From Candidatus Thorarchaeota archaeon SMTZ1-45 (lineage in GTDB: Archaea; Asgardarchaeota; Thorarchaeia; Thorarchaeales; Thorarchaeaceae): a stretch of DNA of 38,520 nt. The notes below the pieces were generated by a model that did not search any database, had not been told where the DNA came from, and saw only the letters and a program-made list of their open reading frames with translations. Of this stretch, positions 16,216 through 25,173 are shown piece by piece; positions within the stretch are counted from its first letter, which is position 1; each line of letters opens with the position of its first letter. Made by a program: the position numbers and the translations under genes. The DNA is taken from NCBI GenBank assembly GCA_001563335.1, contig LRSL01000098.1:1-38520 (forward strand). The letters are read 5' to 3'.

Positions 16216-16689
16216 ATGGAAAATATACTCTATTGTGCACCTGGACATATCTTTTGCAGTGCAAACAAAATATTGCTGGCTGTTGATGGCAGTGAGGGAT
16301 CTTCACGAGCAGCGACTGTTGCTTTCGAAGTGGCTGAGATGACAAATTCGAAACTGTACATCATTCACGTGATTCCTACGCCTGTTGTGAAGCAATTTTC
16401 GCTGATGTCAGATGTAAATCTTGATGATGTTCTCCACAAATACGAGGACAAGGGGAAAAAACTGCTTGATGGAACTAAGAAAGCTGCTGATGATTACAAA
16501 ATCGAAATAGAGCTGATACTTGAGAAGGGATCTCCAGCAGAGAGGATTATCTATCAAGGAAAAGAACTCGGAGTAGACCTCATAGTCATCGGTTCTGAAG
16601 GTGCAGAGGGTGCACGCCGTTCTGGTCTCGGAAGCTCTGCAGAACGAGTAGTGATTGGTTCTTCGAGTCCTGTTCTTGTTGTGAAATGA
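16216..16689 (+). CDS. Universal stress protein (UspA family)
   Basis: A 157-residue nucleotide-binding stress protein. After an unusual 17-residue N-terminal extension with two Cys, the domain begins with KILLAVDGSE. The C-terminal ATP-binding motif is complete: G-S-E-G, nine residues, G-S, ending ERVVIGSSSPVLVVK. Family members with this G-2x-G-9x-G(S/T) motif bind ATP and usually dimerise. Start at ATG 16216 is supported by TATA spacing; the core alone would start about residue 18 but has no suitable codon. It is convergent with the 16722 gene. Confidence 0.88.
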   Translation: MENILYCAPGHIFCSANKILLAVDGSEGSSRAATVAFEVAEMTNSKLYIIHVIPTPVVKQFSLMSDVNLDDVLHKYEDKGKKLLDGTKKAADDYKIEIELILEKGSPAERIIYQGKELGVDLIVIGSEGAEGARRSGLGSSAERVVIGSSSPVLVVK

Positions 16690-16721
16690 CCTGTGCATTA
16701 GGATCTTAAGCAATTCTCAAA

Positions 16722-17015
16722 TTAGATGCCAAAAGGTAACATTGGTATTTCGTTGTCTTCATCCAACTCTCTGACCATCCGAAATACACCTCTAACTGTA
16801 AGGAGTTCCCAAGCGGGCTTTGCATAGGCAATAGCAATTTCTTTTGCTCTCTCCGGTGGGATTCCATACTCTCTCAATGTTGTATAGAAGGTCTTGGCAC
16901 CTTTTTTGACTTCATTCCGACCTTTACGAAGTGACCACCAGACTTTGAACAGGAGTTTTGATCCACCACCTATTGCAGTACCTGTAATGGAGGCTATGGA
17001 TCTCGCAGTTCCCAA
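16722..17015 (-). CDS. Small protein sharing a FY-L-GIP motif with its neighbour
   Basis: A 97-residue basic protein starting at TTG 17015, two bases after the stop of the gene before it, with GAGGAG about 11 nt upstream inside that gene. An Ala/Gly/Ser-rich start leads into a Lys/Arg-rich helix, then FYTTLREYGIPPERAKEIAI and AYAKPAWELL. That pattern (FYxxLxxxGIPxxxA) also occurs in the neighbouring 17018-17428 product. No membrane span is certain, though residues 5-20 are mildly hydrophobic. Family not recognised. Third gene of the 17.98-16.72 kb set. Confidence 0.6.
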   Translation of the reverse strand: MGTARSIASITGTAIGGGSKLLFKVWWSLRKGRNEVKKGAKTFYTTLREYGIPPERAKEIAIAYAKPAWELLTVRGVFRMVRELDEDNEIPMLPFGI

Positions 17016-17017
17016 TT

Positions 17018-17428
17018 CTATTCGAACTCCTCGTCATTCTCCTCTTCATAATTTTCTGAGTGTCTTCGTTTCTTTTTTTTGCCACCAATTTCTATCGTAG
17101 CTTCATCGCCAACCATGCTCATGAGCTTAGTGAAGTCAAGAGCTCCAACAAATTTCTTGGTCATGTCTAAAGCCACATCTTCTGGGATTCCCTCAGCGAT
17201 AAGATTGCTATAGAACTTCCCAATTCCTGCAGCCATGTTGCCTGCTGCTTCAGGACTGTAAACACTATTAATTAAACCTGAAATGAGCTTTGGGATTGCA
17301 TCATTTAAAGCACCAAAAAGTTCAGGCAGAGCTTCTGCAACTTCCTTTAGTTCCTCTGCATCACTCTTTTCATGTCTTCTTCTTTTCTTAGATGCTTCAG
17401 AGTAATCGTCACTCAATTTGTTTTTCAC
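17018..17428 (-). CDS. Small helical protein with GIP motif and charged ends
   Basis: A 136-residue protein when started at GTG 17428. I chose this start because a TATA box at 17455-17466 (minus strand) would begin transcription near 17434; an upstream TTG (17488) would run through the promoter. The N-terminus is Lys/Arg/Glu-rich, then helices ELKEVAEALPELFGALNDAIPKLI, then KFYSNLIAEGIPEDVALDMT, which is shared with the downstream gene, a KKKKRR cluster and an acidic tail. Gly/Ala-rich helices suggest membrane or protein contact. Family not recognised. Confidence 0.6.
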   Translation of the reverse strand: MKNKLSDDYSEASKKRRRHEKSDAEELKEVAEALPELFGALNDAIPKLISGLINSVYSPEAAGNMAAGIGKFYSNLIAEGIPEDVALDMTKKFVGALDFTKLMSMVGDEATIEIGGKKKKRRHSENYEEENDEEFE

Positions 17429-17444
17429 CAAGTATAATATAGAC

Positions 17445-17482
17445 TGGTCACTGACTATATATAAAGTGGAAAAAAGTGACCA
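17445..17482 (-). promoter_or_regulatory. TATA box flanked by inverted repeat, candidate operator
   Basis: TGGTCACT (17445-17452) and AGTGACCA (17475-17482) form a perfect 8-bp inverted repeat around the minus-strand TATA box CTTTATATATAG (17455-17466). A factor bound to both arms would occlude TBP. The winged-helix gene directly upstream is the natural candidate regulator. Sequence seen; regulation inferred. Confidence 0.5.
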
Positions 17483-17498
17483 CTTCAAAGTAATTATC

Positions 17499-17981
17499 TT
17501 AGTCTCTCACCAGTGTGAAGTATCTTGCTCTTTCATCCTCATCCTCAATAACTTGGAGAATGCCACGTTTAACGAGTGTGTTCACTCTTTCTCGTATGAT
17601 TCTCCTAGAGGCTGTTCCTCGCTCAGCTCTCACTGATGTTGTTATTTGGCTTATATTGAGAGGTCGAGAGTTGTCAAGAATTTGAATTATCCTCCAGCTT
17701 ATATCGTTCTTCTTCAAATCCCCATATCTTGATTCCAATCTCTCAGCTTTAGTGAATTTGCTCATCAATCGTACCATTCCATCATAAAATTCGAAGCCTT
17801 CTCTGATGACTTTAGCTGAAGATCGTACTTCCTCAATACCTGGGCCAACTCTCTCAATAAGCTCCTCTAATCTGGCCAATCTCTCTGAAATCTCATTTAA
17901 TCTATCTTGCACTTCCTCTATAGTCAGGTCTGGTTTTTCACTCTTGTTCCGCGTGGATTTCTTTTTCCTAGCATCTGTCAA
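17499..17981 (-). CDS. Winged-helix transcription regulator with N-terminal coiled coil
   Basis: A 160-residue protein starting at TTG 17981. Residues 1-18 are basic. Residues ~20-60 (VQDRLNEISERLARLEELIERVG) form a heptad-like coiled coil for dimerisation. Residues ~88-160 form a winged helix: WRIIQILDNSRPLNISQI, TSVRAERGTASRRIIRERVNTLVKRG, then a wing ILQVIEDEDERARYFTL. The order dimer coil plus MarR/ArsR-like winged helix indicates a DNA-binding regulator. It heads the leftward gene set and lies next to the inverted-repeat promoter. No ribosome-binding site is evident for TTG 17981. Confidence 0.75.
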   Translation of the reverse strand: MTDARKKKSTRNKSEKPDLTIEEVQDRLNEISERLARLEELIERVGPGIEEVRSSAKVIREGFEFYDGMVRLMSKFTKAERLESRYGDLKKNDISWRIIQILDNSRPLNISQITTSVRAERGTASRRIIRERVNTLVKRGILQVIEDEDERARYFTLVRD

Positions 17982-18083
17982 GGAAGTGTCGCCATTCTGA
18001 AATCGATAGCAGAAAGTGATAAGTTTGACGAAGACCGCCCAATACTAGATATCCTGAAGAAGATTTCATGACATAGAACAAGT

Positions 18084-19502
18084 GTGGGCAATTTGAACGA
18101 AGAAGAAAGTGAAAAATTAGTAGAGAATGTACTTCCTCTACGCGATCTATTTCACTTTGCACACTTTTCTAGGTTTTATCGTCTATATGTCCCAGCATCT
18201 ATTCTAGTAGGCGTGGCATGTGGGCTATTCATGGTTTTGTTCCAAGTTCTTATTGACGCAGCAACTTTTGCGTTCTCTGTTCTACCACTTTTCATTGCTC
18301 CTCTAATTGGGGGAGCTTTTTCAGGTGTCCTCATACACTATGGAAGAAGGGAAATCCAAGGAAGTGGTATTTCTAAAGCAATTGAGATGACACACAAACC
18401 AAGTTCACTCAGAAAAGGAACAACAATCACAAAACTAGTTGCGACATCAGTTTCCATAGGATCTGGAAATCCTGTGGGTCGTGAAGGGCCTGCGGTACTA
18501 ATTGGAGCTGGAGTCGGGAATACTATTGGTAGGAAACTTGGTTTCCATGAAGATTCCCATCTCAGAGTTTTTCTAATGATGGGCTCAGCTGCAGCGACAG
18601 CAGGTATCTACATGGCTCCCCTTGGAGGCGCGCTATTTGCTACAGAAGCTCCATACAGAAGAGATGCTCGACTAGGTTATTTTGTACCTACTGTAATTGC
18701 AGCATTGAGTTCTTTTGTAGTCTTCATTGGTCTCTATCCTCTAATTACAGGAAATGGAGCTGGACCACTATTCACATTTAGCGCTACCTTCAGTTTCTCT
18801 CTTGCAACAGTTCCTCTGCTGGTAGTCTTTGGTGTTATTGCAGGTCTCATTTCAATTCTCTTTGCAGTAAGCCTTATGGCTACTCGTAATTTTTTCACGC
18901 TGAAGCTTCCTGACTGGGTAGATCCAATATTCGGGTCATTGCTTGCTTGTGTTGTTATCTTTGTTACTTCACTTTTTGTTGATCCTTCTTTAACGATAGC
19001 TGGATTAGGATATGATGTGATTAACACACTAGCCTCACATCCAGAATCTCTTCTAGTGATTATGATTCTGCTTTTTGGAAAACTGTTTGCTTCGTCCTTT
19101 GTAGTTGCAGGGCGGGTTTCTGGAGGAGTCCTGGCTCCCTCCTTATTTGTTGGCGCTATGTTGGGGTCCTTTTTTGGTGAGATTTTCTTCCCCGCCAATG
19201 TCCCAGCGTTCATGGTGTTGGGAATGGGTGCAGTTCTAGCTGCTACAACAAACACTCCTGTGGCAACAACCATTATGATGCTTGAAATGAGTTTGTCTTT
19301 TGATCTTGTTATTCCACTAGTAATCTGTATCTGTGTTTCTTATTTGGTGAGTGGCGGCACCTCATTATACGAAGGTCAAAAAGTCAGTAGAGATGACGAA
19401 GAACCCGGTTTCTATGCCAATGTTCTTCATCCAAAAGAACTTGAGTATGAAAAAGTAGATGAGGAAATGGATGCAAGTCCTGATGAAACCAATATACTTT
19501 GA
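18084..19502 (+). CDS. CLC-family chloride channel/transporter
   Basis: A 472-residue membrane protein with about ten to eleven hydrophobic segments. Selectivity motifs are present: GSGIS (93-97), GREGP with the gating glutamate E134, GGVLAPSLF, and the C-terminal Tyr in SLYEGQ. The segment APLGGALFATEAP aligns with APLAGILFIIEEM of the E. coli exchanger. The first Glu is kept (E188) but the second, the internal proton glutamate (E203 in CLC-ec1), is Ala here. Either the protein is channel-like or it carries protons another way. GTG 18084 starts it; it is divergent from the winged-helix gene. No cytosolic CBS domains are present; the tail is short and acidic. Confidence 0.9.
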   Translation: MGNLNEEESEKLVENVLPLRDLFHFAHFSRFYRLYVPASILVGVACGLFMVLFQVLIDAATFAFSVLPLFIAPLIGGAFSGVLIHYGRREIQGSGISKAIEMTHKPSSLRKGTTITKLVATSVSIGSGNPVGREGPAVLIGAGVGNTIGRKLGFHEDSHLRVFLMMGSAAATAGIYMAPLGGALFATEAPYRRDARLGYFVPTVIAALSSFVVFIGLYPLITGNGAGPLFTFSATFSFSLATVPLLVVFGVIAGLISILFAVSLMATRNFFTLKLPDWVDPIFGSLLACVVIFVTSLFVDPSLTIAGLGYDVINTLASHPESLLVIMILLFGKLFASSFVVAGRVSGGVLAPSLFVGAMLGSFFGEIFFPANVPAFMVLGMGAVLAATTNTPVATTIMMLEMSLSFDLVIPLVICICVSYLVSGGTSLYEGQKVSRDDEEPGFYANVLHPKELEYEKVDEEMDASPDETNIL

Positions 19503-19615
19503 ATTCTTTCATGTATTTACGAAGATTAATAGGCAAAGATAGGCATATTGCGAGCAAATAGGGAGATTGGTAAGTCCAATTCAAGTCTAAGTGGAAATCA
19601 AAGGAGGATGAGTCT

Positions 19616-22252
19616 TTGCAGAGGAAAGTAATAAGCACGCTTATTGTTCTATGTATACTTCTATCAAGTGTTCCTGTTCTTCTCTATCTTGTTCCAAATG
19701 ATGAAGTACAAATATCTACTGTGGAAACAGTCGGTATTGACTTCGAGGTTCTGGCTGAGGTTTATGGAGAACAGATTCCAGTTGTAGCCCGCTTTGATCA
19801 AGGTATGCCGACAACTCTACGAAAAATCATTTCATCTCTTCATATTGAGTTCTGTCTTGGGAGTGCAAGCAAGAGCCACATCGGTCCATATTATTTATTG
19901 AAAGGAGCTTCACGAAATCTGCAAGCATTAGCTAATATGGGAATTGTCAGTGAAATTGCTCCCCAAACACACGCACAATTCTTGGAAACCCCTCGAGATG
20001 TTTCCATTCCAGAAATCAATGCAGATAATGTCTGGATGATGCTGGATGATTTGAGCAGAAATGTCACAGGTCAAGATATTCTCATTGCTGATCTTGATTC
20101 CGGGGTTGATTGGAGACATCCTGACCTATGGTTTGCTGATGGTGGTCAATACTCTTGGTTTGACCAGGTTTCAAATGGTCAGCTGGATAATGGTACTGAT
20201 GGTATTGATATCTCACCAGATGGAATAATCATGCCGGATGAAGCCCTCTATTTTCTTGACTTGGATAATAATGGTGTTTTCAATGTTCGAAGAGAATGGG
20301 TATGGTTGGATAATATAACTCAGAATGCCTTTCCTGATATAGGTGAACCTTTCTTTGTCGTGAATGACACATCTGGTGATGGACTTCTTGATCTTGGAGA
20401 ACCGTTAGTTATGTTGGGAACTCCTAAAACCAAATACATCTTTGAAAAAGATGGCAATCCCTCCCCAAGTGTTCAAATGTGGGCGCGCGGTGTAAACCTT
20501 ACATCAAGTACACACACTGACGATAGTCAATTCGGTGGTGGTCATGGGACTGCGGTTGCTGGCATACTTCTTGGTGGACAGATTGGTTATCGCGATTATA
20601 TCGGGGTGGCACCTGATGCTGAACTCATGATGATTCGGGTCATAGGAGATCAATTCACTTGGTTGTCAATCGAGGAAGGACTTGCTATAGCAAACAGCAC
20701 TGGAGCTGATGTCATCCTGACTGAAATTGGATCGTGGACATACGAATATCTTGATGGCAGCTCTCTAGTAGAACAGATGATTGACCTTTTGGTTGCAGCT
20801 GGTATTCCGGTAATTTCTCCAAGTGGAAATCTTGGAGGAAAAGACAAACATGCAATGATTAATACAGCTCCAGATGTTCCTCATCTGATTGATTTCTCAG
20901 TCCCAGTCGCAGACGGTCTTCTTGTCCCTGAAGACATTGCAGAGGTCTATATAACAGTTCTAACTATTGATCCCACTGATTTCATCTCAAGCAATTTCAG
21001 TCTGTGGATTAATGGTACAACAATCTACCTTCATCCAGGTGTCGGGGAAGGAATGTGGTTCAAAGAGAGTGGCATTATTTCTGGAATCAATATAGAATCA
21101 TATACCTCAATCTCAGCAAGAGGAACGAAAATGCTTGCAGTCTGGTTGTATGGGTCCCTTCCAACAACGCCACCAGCCCCATTCTATCGACTCAATATCT
21201 CAACACCTGATTCCGCGATAGTCCATGCATACATTTCTGATGATCAGAGCGGTTGGACTGGCGGTTGTGTATGGATAAATGATATTGTTGATAGTCACCA
21301 TATTACTTGGCCATCCACAGCTGACCGTACTATCAGCGTAGCAAGCTATAGAACACGAAATCTAGTCGGCGGAGGGACCATTGGTGATCGAGCAGATTTC
21401 TCGTCACGTGGTCCAAGGATTGATGGCCTCAATAAACAGAACGTTGCAGCGCCTGGTGGGTATGACATTATCTCTGATTATGCAAATGGCTCTGCTTGGG
21501 ATACTTGGTACAATGGTTATGGATCTCTACCTTTTCAAAAGCAATTTGGAAGTTATCGGTTGTTTAGCGGAACGAGCGCTTCCGGTCCTCATGTAGCAGG
21601 AGCAGTTGCACTATTGCTCCAAAACAACTCCACAATGGGAGATCAAATGCAAGTAATAATCGAATCAACAGCTAGAAGTGATGGGTTCACTGGAATTGTA
21701 CCAAATGCTGATTGGGGTGGTGGAAAACTCGATGTGGAATCTGCATTACTTTCATTAATGCCTGGTCCTGATATTGAAGGTCCTGTGATTGGGAGTCATG
21801 ATCGTACTCCTTTTACTCCAAACTCCACTCAGTCTGTTCTGTTGAATGTCACCGTTACAGATGTATCCGGAGTAGACACAGTTATTCTCTCATACTACAA
21901 TGGCACTTGGTACAACAATACAATGACTCTAATTGGCTCATTCTATATTGGTACAATCCCTGCACATCCAAACGGGACTCCAATTAGCTACAGATTCTAT
22001 GCAAATGACACAATTGGTAATTGGTCGGTGTCCTCAATGTTTGGCTATACTGTTACAGATCCCCCACCAACCACAACAACAACTACTGGACCTACAACAA
22101 CATCAGCTACTACAACTCCGACAACTGGTGGTCCGACTACAACATCACCTCCTCCAGAAGAACCAGATTATCTTCGTTTAGCATTGATTCTTAGCATAAT
22201 ACTTGCTTTGATTATTCTGGCTGCTGTTTGTAGTCGAAGGAGGTCACGATGA
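19616..22252 (+). CDS. Surface-anchored subtilisin-like serine protease
   Basis: An 878-residue secreted S8 protease starting at TTG 19616 with ribosome-binding site AAGGAGG 8 nt upstream. A signal peptide occupies residues 1-27 and a propeptide-like region extends to ~150. Catalytic residues are D161 (ADLDSG), H310 (GGGHGTA), oxyanion N405 (PSGN) and S654 (FSGTSAS). The D-to-H interval is long (149 residues) and holds Asp/Asn-Gly loops (DLDNNGVFN, DTSGDGLLD) resembling calcium-binding sites. An Ig-like domain (~720-815), a Thr/Pro-rich stalk (816-850) and a C-terminal membrane helix plus CSRRRSR tail (853-878) follow. It probably displays the protease outside the cell. Same D-to-H insertion as the 31721 gene. 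Confidence 0.92.
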   Translation: MQRKVISTLIVLCILLSSVPVLLYLVPNDEVQISTVETVGIDFEVLAEVYGEQIPVVARFDQGMPTTLRKIISSLHIEFCLGSASKSHIGPYYLLKGASRNLQALANMGIVSEIAPQTHAQFLETPRDVSIPEINADNVWMMLDDLSRNVTGQDILIADLDSGVDWRHPDLWFADGGQYSWFDQVSNGQLDNGTDGIDISPDGIIMPDEALYFLDLDNNGVFNVRREWVWLDNITQNAFPDIGEPFFVVNDTSGDGLLDLGEPLVMLGTPKTKYIFEKDGNPSPSVQMWARGVNLTSSTHTDDSQFGGGHGTAVAGILLGGQIGYRDYIGVAPDAELMMIRVIGDQFTWLSIEEGLAIANSTGADVILTEIGSWTYEYLDGSSLVEQMIDLLVAAGIPVISPSGNLGGKDKHAMINTAPDVPHLIDFSVPVADGLLVPEDIAEVYITVLTIDPTDFISSNFSLWINGTTIYLHPGVGEGMWFKESGIISGINIESYTSISARGTKMLAVWLYGSLPTTPPAPFYRLNISTPDSAIVHAYISDDQSGWTGGCVWINDIVDSHHITWPSTADRTISVASYRTRNLVGGGTIGDRADFSSRGPRIDGLNKQNVAAPGGYDIISDYANGSAWDTWYNGYGSLPFQKQFGSYRLFSGTSASGPHVAGAVALLLQNNSTMGDQMQVIIESTARSDGFTGIVPNADWGGGKLDVESALLSLMPGPDIEGPVIGSHDRTPFTPNSTQSVLLNVTVTDVSGVDTVILSYYNGTWYNNTMTLIGSFYIGTIPAHPNGTPISYRFYANDTIGNWSVSSMFGYTVTDPPPTTTTTTGPTTTSATTTPTTGGPTTTSPPPEEPDYLRLALILSIILALIILAAVCSRRRSR

Positions 22253-22297
22253 CAAGAATGATGAAAAAGATAGATATCTATTACTTTTTTACTTCAT

Positions 22298-22708
22298 ATG
22301 CAACCTGAGCAGGTCTTATATGAGCTTAGTATATTGCGAAATCGAAGACAAATCAAACAAAAGGTATCGACTATGAAGCAACTCGGGGAATTTGTACTCG
22401 ACTTGGGGCATAAGAAACGAATGCCTGTAGAAGTTCTAGTCGATAATGACAATACACTCATTCTCATTGACTGTAATTGCTGCGAAGAATTCATTTCAAG
22501 AAGACTTCCTGGGGGAGTTCTTATTCCCATTGCTACTGCATTGAAGACTTTCTTTGAGAGTCGTGGAATGAGAAATATCGATGTCAATGTGAGTGGGCTT
22601 CTAATGCGTCGAACATACAAAGGTATCATGAATGAAGCTGACTTACCTGAAATGACAAAGGAACTTGAAAACGCTGTCAGCAAGTTTACTAAGAAACGAA
22701 AGAGATGA
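22298..22708 (+). CDS. Hypothetical protein with CNCC motif
   Basis: A 136-residue soluble protein beginning at ATG 22298. Basic helices at both ends flank a beta-like core: VEVLVDNDNTLILIDCNCCEEF, then LPGGVLIPIATALKTFFESRGM. The cluster CNCC is unusual and might bind metal, though no second Cys pair is present. The terminal KFTKKRKR is strongly basic, compatible with nucleic-acid contact. It lies 45 nt after the subtilase gene and ends at a hairpin convergent with serC. Family not recognised. Confidence 0.6.
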   Translation: MQPEQVLYELSILRNRRQIKQKVSTMKQLGEFVLDLGHKKRMPVEVLVDNDNTLILIDCNCCEEFISRRLPGGVLIPIATALKTFFESRGMRNIDVNVSGLLMRRTYKGIMNEADLPEMTKELENAVSKFTKKRKR

Positions 22709-22714
22709 TAGAAA

Positions 22715-22737
22715 GGAGAGAGTTTGGTTCTCTCTCC
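22715..22737. terminator. Hairpin between convergent genes
   Basis: GGAGAGAG (22715-22722) pairs with CTCTCTCC (22730-22737) around the 7-base loop TTTGGTT. It lies between the ends of the 22298 gene and serC. There is no strong T-run on the plus side, so it may act as a 3' end stabiliser or a partial terminator. Confidence 0.45.
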
Positions 22738-22746
22738 GAACTAGTT

Positions 22747-23832
22747 TCACTGATTCTCAGCTTGAAACTCTTTGAGATATTCAGCCAATTTCTTAACTCC
22801 CTCTAAAGGCATTGCATTGTAGATTGAAGCTCGCATTCCTCCAACTGAACGGTGCCCCTTCAAACCGATTAAGCCTCTTACTGTTCCACCCTTGACACAT
22901 TTGTCTTCTAACTCAGGTGAAGCCATTGTGAATGTGATATTCATAAGAGATCTTGAATCCTCTCTGGCGTGGCCTTTGTAAAATCCATCTGAAGAGTCAA
23001 TTACATCATAGATAACTTCTGCTTTCTCTACATTTCTCTTTTCTAATTCTTTTACTCCTCCAATTTCCTTCATGTAATCCAATGCAAGTTTGCAAATATA
23101 GATTGGAAACACTGGAGGTGTATTATACAAAGAATCATTCTCTGCATGAGTTTTCCATTTTTGCATTGTTGGAGCTCGCTCTGGAACTCTATCAAGTAGG
23201 TCCTCTCTAACAATTACTAAAGTTACTCCAGCAGGTCCAAGATTCTTTTGAGCTCCCGCATAGATTACACCAAATTCTTTGACATTGATTGGTCTATCCA
23301 TAATACTAGATGACATATCACTAACAAGGGGTACATCTTTCGGTACTTTTGGCATATATCCCCACTCGGTTCCATATAGTGTGTTGTTGCTTGTGATATG
23401 TGCGAATGCAATGTCTTCACTAAACTCTACATTCTTGGGAATATAGGAGAAATTCTCTTCTTCAGATGAAGCGATTACTTCTACATCTCCAAAATGCTTT
23501 GCTTCTTTGATTGCCTTAGTTGACCAGCCACCTGTATTTACATATTCCATCACCTTACCTTGCTGTTGCAAGTTCAAAGGCACCATGAAGAACTGAGTTG
23601 ACGCTCCACCGCTCAACCAGAGGACTTTGTACTCCTGTGGAACTCCCATTAATTCTCTCACGAGATTTGTTGCGTCAGTCATTACTTTCTCCCATTCCTT
23701 TGATCGATGGGAGATTTCTATGACGGACATGCCAGTTCCTGCAAAATCCAAAAATTCTTCCCTTGCCCTTTCAAGGACCGGCAAAGGAAGTGTTGCAGGG
23801 CCCGGATAGAAATTAAACACTCTCTTTGTCAT
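22747..23832 (-). CDS. serC: Phosphoserine aminotransferase
   Basis: A 361-residue class V PLP-dependent aminotransferase that makes 3-phosphoserine in serine biosynthesis. The N-terminus VFNFYPGPATLP is the family signature, with SGGAS for phosphate/PLP binding and the PLP lysine in GAQKNLGP (K196). Asp172 (SDMSS) matches the pyridine-nitrogen partner. ATG 23832 has GGAG plus GGTGA upstream that overlap the stop of the DUF1015 gene, so the two are translationally linked; a GTG at 23841 is an alternative. Length is normal for SerC. No serA or serB is present in this window. Confidence 0.93.
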   Translation of the reverse strand: MTKRVFNFYPGPATLPLPVLERAREEFLDFAGTGMSVIEISHRSKEWEKVMTDATNLVRELMGVPQEYKVLWLSGGASTQFFMVPLNLQQQGKVMEYVNTGGWSTKAIKEAKHFGDVEVIASSEEENFSYIPKNVEFSEDIAFAHITSNNTLYGTEWGYMPKVPKDVPLVSDMSSSIMDRPINVKEFGVIYAGAQKNLGPAGVTLVIVREDLLDRVPERAPTMQKWKTHAENDSLYNTPPVFPIYICKLALDYMKEIGGVKELEKRNVEKAEVIYDVIDSSDGFYKGHAREDSRSLMNITFTMASPELEDKCVKGGTVRGLIGLKGHRSVGGMRASIYNAMPLEGVKKLAEYLKEFQAENQ

Positions 23833-23841
23833 TATGTTCAC

Positions 23842-25173
23842 CTACTCCAGTTTGTTAATTGTGAATCCAGTCCAGACCTTGGGCTGGAAGAATGTACTTT
23901 TTTGAGGCATGCATTCGAAATTTTTCGAAACAGCTTCGACTTCATTGACTCTTGTTGGATTCATAAAGAAAACGGCTTGACCATCTTCTTGAACCGTTTT
24001 GATTGATTCCTCCACAGCATCACCTATTCCTTTGATGTAACTCACATAACCTCCTCCCTTCATTGTACCTTGCTCCAGCTTTTGTTTATCAATACCAAGC
24101 ATTTTGTCTAAAATAAGTGCATGAAGTATGACAACATCAAGCCCTCGTAGTTTCTCTGATTTATCTGGCAAGAGCTCATCCATCATTGATAGATCATTCA
24201 GCGTTAGAACATAGAATTTCCCGTCATTCACAAAAAGACCAAAGGAATGTTTGCCTTCTTGGAATTTCTTATTCATTAATTCAAACATATCTTTTGTTTT
24301 TTGGAATGTTTCAACGTCGAAATATTTGCTGATGTCTTTAAGAAGCCTATTACTTGAAAAGTCATCCAAATTTTGAACAAGTCTATGAGTTGGCAGAACT
24401 ACAAGTCCAGGATTCGATATGTTGACGAAGGTAAGCATTCGGAATTGAGCTGATTCAAGGTCTTGATGCTCTATAGAGAGAGCAAGAGCTGTTTTGTATC
24501 TGTGATGACCATCAGCGATAATGATGTATTTATCCTCCATTAGCTTTACAATTCTGTTCACGTCATCATCATCATCGATTCTCCAGAGTCTATGACGGAT
24601 TCCATCACCATCAATCACATCCCCAATTGGATCTCTTTCCATATGCCTCTCAAGAGTAGAATCGACCTCTCGTTTTGAATCGGGATAAATGACAAAGATC
24701 TGCCCAAAGTTAGCCATACAACTCCTGCATAAGTTTAGTCTATCTTCAATATCCTTTGGGAGAGTTTCTTCGTGCTGAAGAACCCCTACGAATTTCTCAG
24801 TATTCGGTGCAACGGTCGCAAACTCCTCTAGTTCAATCAAACCTATGAAACCAAATCGAAACAATTTCTTACCATCAATTTCAAAGTCTTGTCCATAGAC
24901 ATAGAATGACTCCTTGTCGTCACGAATGAGGATTTCTTCATCAATCCATTTCTTAAGATGGTCTCTTGCTCTTGTGTATTGATTTGATTGTGGTGTGTCA
25001 TTCTCCTGAGCCTTGTTTTTAATTATCCATGCCATATTATATTCGGAAAGTGATTGATATTTATCGATCATGGCGCCCTTGATAATATCATAGGGAGGAG
25101 TCACTAACCTGGACAAACTGCCAGCTTTGGCTTCATTGTATCTATAAGCTCTAAATGGTTTTACACGTACCAT
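23842..25173 (-). CDS. DUF1015-family protein, partner of serC
   Basis: A 443-residue soluble protein of COG4198/DUF1015. Family marks are the N-terminal KPFRAYRYN and TPPYDII, HEETLPKDIEDR (134-145), the signature ADGHHRY (220-226), and a late KGGGYVSYI segment. The family occurs beside serA/serC in many bacteria and archaea and has been linked to serine metabolism on that ground, but its reaction is not established to my knowledge. Its stop touches the serC start region, consistent with co-translation. ATG 25173 has no visible ribosome-binding site, so a leaderless transcript is possible. Confidence 0.85.
   Translation of the reverse strand: MVRVKPFRAYRYNEAKAGSLSRLVTPPYDIIKGAMIDKYQSLSEYNMAWIIKNKAQENDTPQSNQYTRARDHLKKWIDEEILIRDDKESFYVYGQDFEIDGKKLFRFGFIGLIELEEFATVAPNTEKFVGVLQHEETLPKDIEDRLNLCRSCMANFGQIFVIYPDSKREVDSTLERHMERDPIGDVIDGDGIRHRLWRIDDDDDVNRIVKLMEDKYIIIADGHHRYKTALALSIEHQDLESAQFRMLTFVNISNPGLVVLPTHRLVQNLDDFSSNRLLKDISKYFDVETFQKTKDMFELMNKKFQEGKHSFGLFVNDGKFYVLTLNDLSMMDELLPDKSEKLRGLDVVILHALILDKMLGIDKQKLEQGTMKGGGYVSYIKGIGDAVEESIKTVQEDGQAVFFMNPTRVNEVEAVSKNFECMPQKSTFFQPKVWTGFTINKLE

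Noticed and set aside
18734..19273. A 179-codon open frame opposite the CLC gene
   Set aside because: Low-complexity Thr/Pro/Lys composition typical of antisense to hydrophobic coding sequence; the CLC frame has conserved selectivity motifs.
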